Assembly (NCBI GenBank): GCA_000969725.1
Contig: JXSR01S017181.1
DNA from: Ophiothrix spiculata
Taxonomy: Eukaryota > Echinodermata > Ophiuroidea > Amphilepidida > Ophiotrichidae
Length of the DNA stretch: 24,963 nucleotides
Reading direction: 5' to 3' (one strand)
Part shown: in pieces, positions 9,404 to 17,805 of the stretch
Numbering within the stretch: the stretch's first letter is position 1
Layout of the letters: each line of letters starts with the position of its first letter
Position numbers and translations under genes: made by a program
Notes under the pieces: model-generated
What the model saw: the letters and a program-made list of their open reading frames with translations, nothing else
Told to the model about the DNA's origin: nothing
Database searches by the model: none

Positions 9404-9528
9404 GATGGATTAACATGACACATGACCAACTAACCACATTTGGACAAACACTTTAGTCCAATATCTATTCATTGGAGCAAACTACATGAGAGCTTAGAAT
9501 ATACATTGTACAAGATTCATAGGATGTA

Positions 9529-9632
9529 CATCTATGTATGTGGTATGTGCACAAATGTAGGCCTATCGAGTTGAATGTACACATACATAGATGTATGTGT
9601 GAGGTGCACAAACGTGTACATTCAACTCGATA
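9529..9632. repeat. Overlapping inverted and direct repeats with a perfect 19-bp stem
   Basis: A perfect 19-bp inverted repeat pairs 9564-9582 (TATCGAGTTGAATGTACAC) with 9614-9632. Between the arms is a smaller palindrome, ACATACAT-AG-ATGTATGT. The left flank TGTATGTG...GTGCACAAATGTA (9532-9560) recurs in direct orientation at 9590-9618. The block is CpG-preserved. Nature unknown: transposon hairpin or regulatory structure. Confidence 0.85.
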
Positions 9633-9750
9633 CGTTTGTGCGCCTCACACACTAAGTGTGCGAGTTGACATGCGACTTGGTAGTACGCGTCTATATAACA
9701 CGTAGGTGCAAACACATACCCGCAACTGAATATGCAGAGGGTATCCAAGT

Positions 9751-9969
9751 CTATGCTTTGATCGACACTAAATAGGCGGGAATTATGAGGCTTTTCTTCA
9801 TCCGCAAGTACACATAATCCCACTTACACACGCGCCATAGATACTGATGCACGAGTCACACTACAACGCACGCTGCATCTCCTGCAGATGTGCTGTGTCA
9901 AGCTACGAACATGCTCAGTTAATTCACGATGTGAAGAGGACCACCTATTTGGTGTTGATCAAAGCATAG
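9751..9969. repeat. 29-bp inverted repeat with 161-bp spacer
   Basis: 9751-9779 and 9941-9969 are inverted copies, 26 of 29 positions matching, with the outer 13 (CTATGCTTTGATC) perfect. The spacer is rich in CpG relative to the rest of the window. This is longer than expected by chance. The arms may be the termini of a small element, but no target duplication is visible. Confidence 0.8.
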
Positions 9970-10006
9970 TTGATGTGTCATGGTGTAAACACAATCTCCA
10001 ATCCTG

Positions 10007-10028
10007 GAATGTATATCGATGTACATTC
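10007..10028. repeat. 22-bp near-perfect palindrome
   Basis: The sequence GAATGTAYATCGATRTACATTC is self-complementary except at one symmetric pair. It is centred on ATCGAT and lies in the same CpG-preserved block. Candidate binding site for a dimeric factor (inference). Confidence 0.7.
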
Positions 10029-10095
10029 AAAGCTCTTGTGTAGTTTGCCCCATTTTGTGACAAAGTTAAGCTATGGTCACAATTGCCCATACGGT

Positions 10096-10122
10096 GTTCA
10101 TATGAACAGTATTCATATGAAC
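10096..10122. promoter_or_regulatory. Paired TTCATATGAA palindromes
   Basis: Two copies of the 10-bp palindrome TTCATATGAA lie at 10097-10106 and 10112-10121, spaced 15 bp. The first extends to a 12-bp palindrome, GTTCATATGAAC. Each holds CATATG, an E-box-type core. Repeated spaced palindromes suggest protein binding sites. No gene start is visible to attach them to, so the regulatory label is inference. Confidence 0.35.
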
Positions 10123-10416
10123 GGTACAGATTTGCGTAGGACGTATTGACATTTTCAAAACTATTATTTACAAACTTTGTAGGGTCTACGGACACAGTTT
10201 CTTTAAAAAAATAAAATAGATTATTAAGTTATACAAAATAATTAAAATCATCATAAAACACTGTTTGTAACCATTCATACAAAGTATTGTGACCATTGCA
10301 TTTCATAATACAATATTACAACATTCTGCTTTGAAAAAACAAGTTTCATGTTCATTAATAGTAGTAGTAGAAAAATTAAGAAAACATATGGGCTATGTGT
10401 AGGGAAATTAATAAAA

Positions 10417-10692
10417 CATAAGTTAGTAGACAAAAAAGAAAACCTGTTTTACGGGCGGGCAGAACTTTCAAGTAGGGTCAGTCGGTTGGACACATTTTTT
10501 CTAAAATTTGTTTTGCCTAAATTGGGAGAAAAACTGAAAACTTTTACAAACTAATTTTCTAAAAAAATGTTAAATTTTGGCCCAAAACGGCTGATTTTAC
10601 ATAATTTTGACAAAACTAAATTTGTTTGTCAAAAACGCAAATTTAGAGTAGGTCGGGCCTGTAAAACAGAGGGTGTTTTTCGTTGCCTTATG
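10417..10692. mobile_element. Non-autonomous DNA transposon, GGCCCGAC family
   Basis: A 276-bp element with imperfect inverted ends. The left has CATAAG, then A-rich sequence, then CCTGTTTTACGGGCGGGC; the right is its counterpart, with GTCGGGCCTGTAAAACAGAG. Both arms continue to a GTAGGTC/GTAGGGTC word. The middle is AT-rich with TTTTGGCCCAAAA. Non-coding. No clear target duplication; about 45 bp of terminal repeat with gaps. Confidence 0.7.
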
Positions 10693-10946
10693 TGTAAAAT
10701 TGGAACATTCAAATAAGAAATCAATGAAAATATCATACAATTTTCTTCAAATCCTTGTGGAATGTTAGAATATGTAAATGAATTTAACGTCAAGTCAATG
10801 ATGTTTATTTTCAAAAATTAGTAAAAATTTACTAAAACATTTAGTAGAAATTAGTAGAAAATTATCTAAATACCGTATCCACTCGTCCTGGTAATTCAAC
10901 AATTTGCCATCTAAAAATCCCTTTCAAATACTACATAAGCTTAGAC

Positions 10947-11159
10947 CAGTGTTTCCACTAAGGTTTTTGAGCTTGCGCCAATTCGAGCAAGTTTGTTAAA
11001 GTTTAAAGAGGTGCTTGCGCCAAAATCATGAGCTGTGACCAAAATTTGGCTCAATAAAGCTAGAAAAATAACTTTCTCACACATTTTCAGAGGCTCTTTG
11101 CGCCAATTTTCACTGCTCCTGCGCCAATGGCGCGCCATACGGCCTTAGCAGAAACACTG
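10947..11159. mobile_element. hAT-type MITE with 8-bp target duplication
   Basis: A 213-bp element starting CAGTGTTTCCACTAAGG and ending with the inverted CCTTAGCAGAAACACTG (two mismatches in 17). GCTTAGAC precedes it (10939-10946) and GCTTTAGAC follows (11160-11168), an 8-bp duplication with one inserted T. Internally TGCGCCA recurs four times (near 10975, 11016, 11099, 11120), probably as subterminal binding repeats. Non-coding. Confidence 0.88.
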
Positions 11160-11177
11160 GCTTTAGACCACTTCTAT

Positions 11178-11332
11178 AATAGACGTATTTTCGCCACCGA
11201 GGGATATCAACACTCAAAGCAAGACCAAGTATAACATCATTTGACACAATACGTATATGGAATCAGTCACAATGCATCCATGATGCAATACTTGGTCTCG
11301 TTATGAGTGCCGATATAAAGGAATAGTCTATT
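11178..11332. mobile_element. Fold-back MITE, about 155 bp
   Basis: The arms are inverted copies with gaps. The left has AATAGACGTATT, then GATATCAACACTCAAAGC and AAGACCAAGTATAACATCAT; the right is the counterpart ending GGAATAGTCTATT. It lies 10 bp beyond the target duplication of the preceding hAT MITE. Non-coding; superfamily unknown. Confidence 0.7.
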
Positions 11333-12391
11333 CTCTACGAATGAAGTATTATTTAAAAGTTTTTTGAACTATTTTTGGCACACAGGTATGAAATAACTCA
11401 AATGGCAACTGAAGGCGATGTACATTTAAAAGATCAATATTTGAAGTGGATACTGTACTAATAAAGAACATGATGCAAACCTGCGATAAAACAAACATAA
11501 CCCTATAATATCAAGATGTTAATAAAACATATTTAAAACAAATAGAAAACAATTCTAATACAGAACTATTATGCTCAAGATGACAAGTTCAAAAGCAAAC
11601 TGTTGTAAGTAAAACAAATGTATTAAGCATGAAGGGCATCTTTGAAATCATTTTATTTTTTGCTTATCATTGCTAAAGTATTTTCTTGTTGTCTTTTGCT
11701 TTGTAGCAATGTAAGAGCATGGTGTATCTCGATGTATTTTCTGAGCACAGGTTAAATATATGAAAAAAGAAAATGATATGTAACTAATGACACATGGGTT
11801 CATGCACAAAAGAGGTTTGTTTAAGAGTAAAAGGTTTAAAGTTAGACCTGGTTTAAGCAAAATTTTGTTTCACAGCTGAATATATGTTCCTCAACCAATA
11901 TGGTCATATTTTTTGCTGTTTTGTAAGACATTTAGTTGAATCCTCAATATTCGAAAGCTGTTGCAAATGCTTCAAAAGGCTCTTTTATGGCAGCAGGAAT
12001 TTTGACTTAGACCCAATCTAAATGTTAAATCTCTTTTGTGCATGTATACAGACCATGGAAATAAATTGATCTTCTTTTCCCGTCCCGCAACCATTTTTCA
12101 TGATACATTATATTAAACATATGTTGACAACATATAATGATTATATTGAAAAAAAAACAACCTATTCACCCAATTTACTTAATTTTGACAGATAGCACCC
12201 AATTCTCTAAAAATGGATGCTTTTTAAGACCATAAGTTGTTTATTTTTCCTGACAATTAGGGTCACTCTGGTTATATCAGTCAACAGTCTAGCAAAATTG
12301 AGATAAACCAAGGCTTACAACAGAGAATGGAACCAAATTCAACCAATAATAGTTTATCCTAATAAAATCAAATAAATCAATGCCTCACTTT
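11333..12391. other. No gene recognised
   Basis: AT-rich and strongly CpG-depleted. A short inverted repeat of AAAAAACAACYTAT type flanks about 100 bases near 12151-12250, with ACCCAATT words inside, but it is too A-rich to call as an element. Confidence 0.45.
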
Positions 12392-12465
12392 GAGGGATGT
12401 TAGTTCATTCCTTAGTTCTGCAAACTTGAAAGCAAGAGTTCACTGGTTCAAGTCATGACAGTATA
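12392..12465 (+). mobile_element. tRNA-derived SINE head or tRNA pseudogene
   Basis: GAGGGATGTTAGTTCATTCC is laid out like a tRNA acceptor plus D-arm with a box A (TTAGTTCATTCCTTAG). An anticodon-arm-like ACTTGAAAGC follows, then a box B, GGTTCAAGTC, at 12445-12454. The 3' acceptor strand does not pair with the 5' end, so it is not a working tRNA. AT-rich sequence with no defined tail follows. It differs from the heads at 2137 and 17065. Confidence 0.55.
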
Positions 12466-13203
12466 GATTTTGTCACTCTCAATTTAATGTAATTTAGCGT
12501 GTCATTAACAAGGAAAACATAATATTGTGAAATTTCAAAATCATATCAATATTGTGAATGCTTCTAATTTTTTTTTTTCAAATTCAAATAAATTGATTTT
12601 ATTCAATTTCTTTCTAGTTGTTCATCTGTCTGTTTTACCTGAATCAACGCAATGATTTCATTTTAAAATTTGCTAAATGTTACTTTGAAGTATTCAAAGA
12701 TGTATGCAACAAACAACATATGCAAAACAATTTAACACTATGTTTCTGCGCATCAAACATTTGTCGTCTATACTTGATTAAATGGCACTATTCCCAAACC
12801 CCCAGGGACCTTATGTAATGCGTTACATTGCGGTACCTGGATCTCTTTTAACTCTGTTGATATAGAGCACCCAATTATACATTGTGTCACTTCTTTGCTA
12901 AAACAATAACATTATGTTATCAACTCAATTTCAAAAGAGGATAAGATAAAATTGAAATATCGCATGGCAAAATTAAACAAATTGACGGGATAATTTAACA
13001 AGATACACAGGATTTTTAAGCAAACAAGATGGTAAAGCGTACTTATGTAAATGGGACTCGTAGAAATTGAACATGACACATAATATTCCCTACAACTTAT
13101 GTTGATAGTGTCTGGAGCTTTGCTTATATAGTATGACCGGATCTACATAGGCAGGAATCATGATACCGGCAATGTTTAATTAGTTTGCATCGACTGATGT
13201 AAC
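12466..13203. other. No gene recognised
   Basis: AT-rich sequence to the edge of the assembly gap. No coding, RNA or element signature seen. Confidence 0.45.
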
Positions 13204-13805
13204 ATTTTGAATTATGAAATAGGTAAAGATTTTTGCACTTCATTGCANNNNNNNNNNNNNNNNNNNNNNNNNNNNNNNNNNNNNNNNNNNNNNNNNNNNN
13301 NNNNNNNNNNNNNNNNNNNNNNNNNNNNNNNNNNNNNNNNNNNNNNNNNNNNNNNNNNNNNNNNNNNNNNNNNNNNNNNNNNNNNNNNNNNNNNNNNNNN
13401 NNNNNNNNNNNNNNNNNNNNNNNNNNNNNNNNNNNNNNNNNNNNNNNNNNNNNNNNNNNNNNNNNNNNNNNNNNNNNNNNNNNNNNNNNNNNNNNNNNNN
13501 NNNNNNNNNNNNNNNNNNNNNNNNNNNNNNNNNNNNNNNNNNNNNNNNNNNNNNNNNNNNNNNNNNNNNNNNNNNNNNNNNNNNNNNNNNNNNNNNNNNN
13601 NNNNNNNNNNNNNNNNNNNNNNNNNNNNNNNNNNNNNNNNNNNNNNNNNNNNNNNNNNNNNNNNNNNNNNNNNNNNNNNNNNNNNNNNNNNNNNNNNNNN
13701 NNNNNNNNNNNNNNNNNNNNNNNNNNNNNNNNNNNNNNNNNNNNNNNNNNNNNNNNNNNNNATTTTGAATTATGAAATAGGTAAAGATTTTTGCACTTCA
13801 TTGGA
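13204..13805. other. Assembly gap (514 N) flanked by a 44-bp direct repeat
   Basis: N occupies 13248-13761. The 44 bases before it (13204-13247) and after it (13762-13805) are the same sequence, beginning ATTTTGAATTATGAAATAGG, with one difference two bases from the end. This is the pattern left when a scaffolder fails to merge two overlapping contig ends, or when two haplotypes are joined. The frames reported across N are meaningless. Confidence 0.95.
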
Positions 13806-13902
13806 TTAATCATGATGATTGAGGATTCATATGGCACCTCTTTGTGAAGATCAAAGACACATTTCCTATTATGCAGCCATAAGGAAACCATCATCCCCAT
13901 AA

Positions 13903-14125
13903 CAGCAGCGTAATAGGAAATTTTTCAGGTGGGGCAAGTCAACTTTTCATGATTTTTCCAATGCATCATTTTTTCCTGCTAATTTGTCAACCTTGTCTTT
14001 TTTCCTCATTTGCTTTTATTTACCCTCTCTTTTCCTTGTAGGTTGGCAAAAAATTCCTGGTGACAAGCTTCAGGTGGGGCAGTCTGCCTCGCCTACCTGC
14101 TTCCCTATAGTTCCATTACGCTTTG
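13903..14125. mobile_element. Small inverted-repeat element, CAGCAGCGTAATAGGAA family
   Basis: The 223-bp element starts CAGCAGCGTAATAGGAA and ends with TTCCATTACGCTTTG. GGTGGGGCA occurs near each end (about 13931 and 14073) in direct orientation, and a TCTTTTCCTTGTAG tract lies between them. The CAG...GCGTAAT terminus resembles hAT ends, but the flanking 8 bases (CCCCATAA and TTCCCTAC) do not match well, so the insertion is old or the ends are slightly off. Confidence 0.6.
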
Positions 14126-14899
14126 TTCCCTACACATTATTAAACGTTTCGCAACAATTATAGCCAATGTGCAGACCTTTTATCTCAAATTTAAATTGTA
14201 GAGTTTCTTATCTGGGTAAACATAGCTAAACGAGACAGCATCTCTGGCTCATCGCAGGTCCCGTATTTTGTGAGTTCGCATCGGATTTAATCGTTCTGCG
14301 TGGTCCTCATCCTTTCATAAAATCACATGGTCTGAATCTTTTAAGGCCTGGAGATTTTTTTCCAATTCCTTATATGGAAATTATAAAGGAAGCATAAAAA
14401 TGTTTATTGAGCACAGAAGAAACGTGCTACAAGCACAACATTATACTTTGCCAATTTCAAACCGATCAAACTGTAACAAGAGGAAAAGGGTATCACATTA
14501 CCATATGTAACCAGCAAGCAAACATGGGATAATCAGGTTAAGATGATGTAGGGAATAGACTACAAAAATATCCCGGAAAAATATCCTAGCTAGATTTCAG
14601 AAACCGTCTTTTAATATCTATTGTATTCCTATAAAATAGACTTGATCTGAAAACATGAACCCTTTTATGTAAAGAGGAACCTTTTTACTCATTTAACATG
14701 TACTTACATTTATCTAAATGAGCAATACAAAAAATAGCAAGAACTTGATATTTGAAAAAATGACCACATACATGATGTGAATGCCAATTAGTAGGAAAGT
14801 AGATAAATATTATAGGCCCTATAGATATACATTATAGATAAACTTAAATTCCCCGCATGATAGTATTTTCATGTCATGTATCTTTTTTACATATGCATA
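14126..14899. other. No gene recognised
   Basis: No supportable frame, RNA gene or inverted repeat. The AGGCCT words near 14345 and 14815 are common in this window and carry no weight. Confidence 0.4.
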
Positions 14900-15190
14900 A
14901 ATGACCTAAGGTCATCCCAGGTCATTTTGAGGATGCAGACAGAACTCTAGAACCCTTGACCCTACATGGACCAAATTGGGATCATAAATAGCAAGTGTTC
15001 TCTGAGAATTTTAGAAGGTCAAAACTCAATTTAAGGTCAAATCATGAAATTGAACAAAAAGTTGAATTGAGGTCATCAAAGGTCAAACCAAGGTCATCCA
15101 TAACTCAGAAACTCTTGACCTTATCTGGATCAAACTTGGACCTTGAGCATTTGGCCTCTGAGTATTACAAGGGGACCCGCGCGTAGCATG
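14900..15190. repeat. Degenerate repeat with seven AGGTCA words
   Basis: AGGTCA occurs seven times in about 215 bases in one orientation, mixed with CTTGACC words. It ends in the GC-richer GGGGACCCGCGCGTAGCATG. The spacing is irregular. The frame at 14995-15186 simply reads through it. AGGTCA is the nuclear-receptor half-site, but repeats of GGTCAAA type are common in invertebrate genomes, so repeat ancestry is the simpler explanation. Confidence 0.6.
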
Positions 15191-15529
15191 GATACCCCGC
15201 TTGTATTTAGATAATATCCCTATTATTTATCAAAATATTTTCAAAATAAAATCATAACAACCTTTTATCTATTGAGTACTGTATCTGCAAGATGCTCAAC
15301 AAATTAAGTACCTTTAAATGTGGCCTGTTCTCACATTTATAATAAATGTTAAAGCCAGACAATTTGTCATTTCTGATTTTAGATATATTTCAAGTTGTTA
15401 TTGTAAAATGATATGTATACAAAAGTGTTTTCCCTAATTTTTTATCAATTTGCTTGAGTATCCTTGACACAATTATCATCATCATATGAACAGTTCACAT
15501 TTATCTTTAGAAAAGCCAAGAAGATATAG
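15187..15529. other. No gene recognised
   Basis: AT-rich, no features seen. Confidence 0.4.
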
Positions 15530-15780
15530 GGGTACTCAAGTTTGGTTTTGGGAGGGACGAGCTGCCGGGAAATTTAAAATGCCATCCATCTAAATACAGA
15601 CTTTCAAGAAAAGGGAACCCGTCTATGAACCATGAGTCAAAGTGTTAAAAAAAAAGTATTGCCTAAATCTGCGCTATTTTGACACATATTTTGTCAACTT
15701 TGTTTTTGGGAAGAAATGTACAAATGTCTGCGATTTGCCAAAACCCATCAAAATACCAATTTTTGTAATGAAAAAAGACT
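15530..15780. repeat. One end of the GGGGTACTC repeat family
   Basis: GGGGTACTCAAGTTTGGTTT then GGGAGGGACGAGC...CGGGAA matches the left end of the element at 21236 (GGGGTACTCAGATTTCAGTT then GGGTATGGATGCACGGGA). The right end was not found and the extent is approximate. Non-coding. Confidence 0.45.
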
Positions 15781-16095
15781 AATCAATATACCATACAGCC
15801 TGATTTTGCTTCCCAAATTTCTGCACGTCCCCATTAAAGCTTTTGCATTTAGTAGCCTCTCGGGCTGTAACCAATATTAGCCTCATGATGTATATCATAG
15901 ATCTCATTATTGTTGTTAACAGAATGAAGTACAGAGGTTTGTAATTAACACCATCATCAAGGAAGTCAGGAACTCTGGTAATTGTAATCAATAAGCGATA
16001 ATGAAATCATCACAGTGATTGAGAATATATTATATTACAAGCCTAGAGAACGAGGGTATTGAAGACTCAATTATGTTTGTAAACTAGTACTTTAA

Positions 16096-16445
16096 AGCAA
16101 TACTATAAGATTTTGATCAAACATGGTTTTTAGTCAAAACAACATAAAATGGATGAATGTGACTATCTAAAAGCGTTTTCATGTGTACTTTTTGAAAAAA
16201 AAATGTTTTGCCACCAAAAAATGGATAAAAAGCCCATGCATGCTTTCCTATACTAATACACATGGAATTAAATTTGAGATCCTGAATTTAATTCAACATA
16301 TGGCCATAACAGAAAAAGTAAGCTTCTTGGAGCCAAATCTTTTGGAGGGTATTCATATCTACTAAAAACAAACCCATTAACCCCAAAAATTCAGAAGTCA
16401 TGGGTGACAGGGGGCGCTTCATTTTTAACACTTTATAGTATTGCT
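16096..16445. mobile_element. MITE with TTAA target duplication
   Basis: The 350-bp element starts AGCAATACTATAA and ends TTATAGTATTGCT, a perfect 13-bp terminal repeat extending imperfectly inward. TTAA flanks both sides (16092-16095 and 16446-16449). TTAA duplications are made by Kolobok and piggyBac transposases. The AG start after TTAA fits the Kolobok-like T2 pattern better (family knowledge). No transposase is present. Confidence 0.9.
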
Positions 16446-16449
16446 TTAA

Positions 16450-16789
16450 ATAACCACTCACAACTTGACTGGATAAACAAAATCTTCAGGCAGCATAGGA
16501 CACGATTTACTAGAAGCTACTAGATTTAGGGACGAGGGATTTCTACATGTAAATGCAAATTTAAGATACGTTTTATGTGCAGGTTTTTTTATTGAGTCAC
16601 GAATTGGAGATTATATTACAAAAATCATATTTTTTACTTTTCCTCAAAAAATTACAAAAGTGTTCTTATTGTAATAAACATAATTAAACATAATAATCTG
16701 CTGGGGTTCATGCGTGAACCCCCCTGTTTATAGATTTCAACATATTTTTTTTACCAATAAGTAATAGTGTTAATGGTCATGCCGGAAGT
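16450..16789. other. No gene; one short hairpin
   Basis: AT-rich. GGGGTTCA (16703-16710) and TGAACCCC (16715-16722) form a perfect 8-bp stem with loop TGCG. Nothing else is recognised. Confidence 0.5.
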
Positions 16790-17065
16790 CATATTTTCCT
16801 GGAATTTTCTAACAGTTATATATGGCGGCGGGGCCAGGCCTATAGCAGCGATCAGCTACGATTCCCCTCTGAAAATCTTATAACAGATGAGTGTGTTAAC
16901 CCTAACTGATCATGAAACTTTTCTCGTTTCTAGCCTATCTCCTCGAAAAGGGAAGGGTGCTGAAAAATGTGTGTTTTCACCAGGATTCGAACCAGTGACC
17001 TCCCGTTTCCTAAGCGAGTCATACCCGTGGCTTGCAAGCCACCGCTGAGACGCTGCCCGGCCAGC
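16790..17065 (-). mobile_element. tRNA-derived SINE, different family
   Basis: On the minus strand, GGCCGGGCAGCGTCTCAGCGG (17040-17060) acts as acceptor/box A. It is followed by GTGGCTTGCAAGCCAC, a perfect 16-bp palindrome where the anticodon arm would be, then a long variable region and box B, GGTTCGAATCC, near 16990. The head does not close as a tRNA: the anticodon loop would have six bases and the acceptor does not pair. A body with CpG and GGCCCCGCCGCC words extends to about 16790. The tail boundary is uncertain. Confidence 0.6.
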
Positions 17066-17171
17066 GATTTGGTCCCTGCATATAACCCCCGTCTGTGACG
17101 TATCTGGACTTAGCGCATTTTTGTGATTTTCTAAAGTGAGATTTAGTGAGATCTGGTTCTGTTAGGGTTAT

Positions 17172-17511
17172 GGGTCAATTTATTCTCAGCCTCCAAACAA
17201 CATTTTCGCTACCAAACATTTATGGGGACATCAAACTATGGGCAGCCATAGGTGATGTTGGTTTTAGACACCTTTTTTGATTCCACATGCTGTTTTGGGA
17301 TACATATGGTTTTACACACCCTTTTGGGCAGACACCTTTTTCATTGTATTAGACACTCTTGTCAATTTTGTAGGCACCATTCTCTTATTTTGTAGACACC
17401 CGTCTCTTGTTGACAATAATAACATGTATGCCCGCCTACAATTTTGTCATTACAAAATGTTTGGTAGCAAAAAGTTTGTTTGGAGGCCGAGTATAGAGTA
17501 TAAATTGACCC
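17172..17511. mobile_element. Non-autonomous DNA transposon, GGGTCAATTTAT family
   Basis: The 340-bp element has arms of about 50 bp. The left runs GGGTCAATTTAT, GCCTCCAAACAA, CGCTACCAAACATTT; the right is the inverted counterpart, with ten extra bases after the first block. The left end recurs at 4769. The interior is a minisatellite (17307-17414). The frame at 17277-17519 is only a reading of the minisatellite. No target duplication was resolved. Confidence 0.85.
17307..17414. repeat. Degenerate ~22-bp minisatellite
   Basis: About five units on the pattern TAGACACC-TTCTCTTATTTTG start near 17307, 17329, 17350, 17371 and 17393. Units are 21-22 bases long and diverged. The whole array is confined to the interior of the surrounding transposon. 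Confidence 0.75.
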
Positions 17512-17639
17512 TAAAATAAATTTATGAGAAATTTGCATCATGGAACATTGTGCTATTCAGGACCATTACCATTTGGGCGTAAGACATCAAGCAATCAATG
17601 ATACACAGTACTTGCATGACATGCATACCCCATGATGGA

Positions 17640-17805
17640 GTCTATTCGTACAGGGGGCCACCGGCTTTACATGACTTCCGAACCATGGAGCAAGTAGAGT
17701 AAAGTATCTTGCCCAAGGAAACAAGAAGACGTAAACCGCCCAGCCCAGGGCTCAAACCCACAACCTCTGTATTACGAGACCCGTGCATGACTTTACACTC
17801 CTTGT
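17640..17805 (-). mobile_element. tRNA-derived SINE with L2/MIR-like core, copy 2
   Basis: This is the same family and orientation as 1965-2137. Box B is GGGTTTGAGCCC at 17748-17759; the core has CCTTGGGCAAGATACTTTAC and then GGTTCGGAAGTCATGTAAAG. The box A region is eroded. It is better preserved in the core than copy 1. The two diverge at roughly a quarter of positions by eye, implying old activity. Confidence 0.75.

Noticed and set aside
8926-9429. 167-codon minus-strand frame rich in Lys, Glu and Arg
   Set aside because: It is the purine-strand reading of a polypyrimidine tract inside the hAT element and crosses the element's right end into host DNA.
9959-10200. Minus-strand frame with an acceptor-like TTTTATTTTTTTAAAG at its start, considered as a terminal exon
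   Set aside because: The frame opens with GTG, not ATG, its end overlaps an inverted-repeat arm, and the protein matches nothing I know. The CpG-preserved setting keeps it possible, but RNA evidence would be needed.
12151-12250. Possible 100-bp MITE with AAAAAACAACYTAT ends
   Set aside because: The match is mostly poly-A and no target duplication was seen.
13124-13900. Long frames (up to 258 codons) across 13124-13900
   Set aside because: Nearly all of the length is N in the assembly gap.
16975-17065. Functional tRNA gene on the minus strand
   Set aside because: Boxes A and B are present but the acceptor stem does not pair, the T-stem has a mismatch and the anticodon loop has an even number of bases. 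SINE head preferred.
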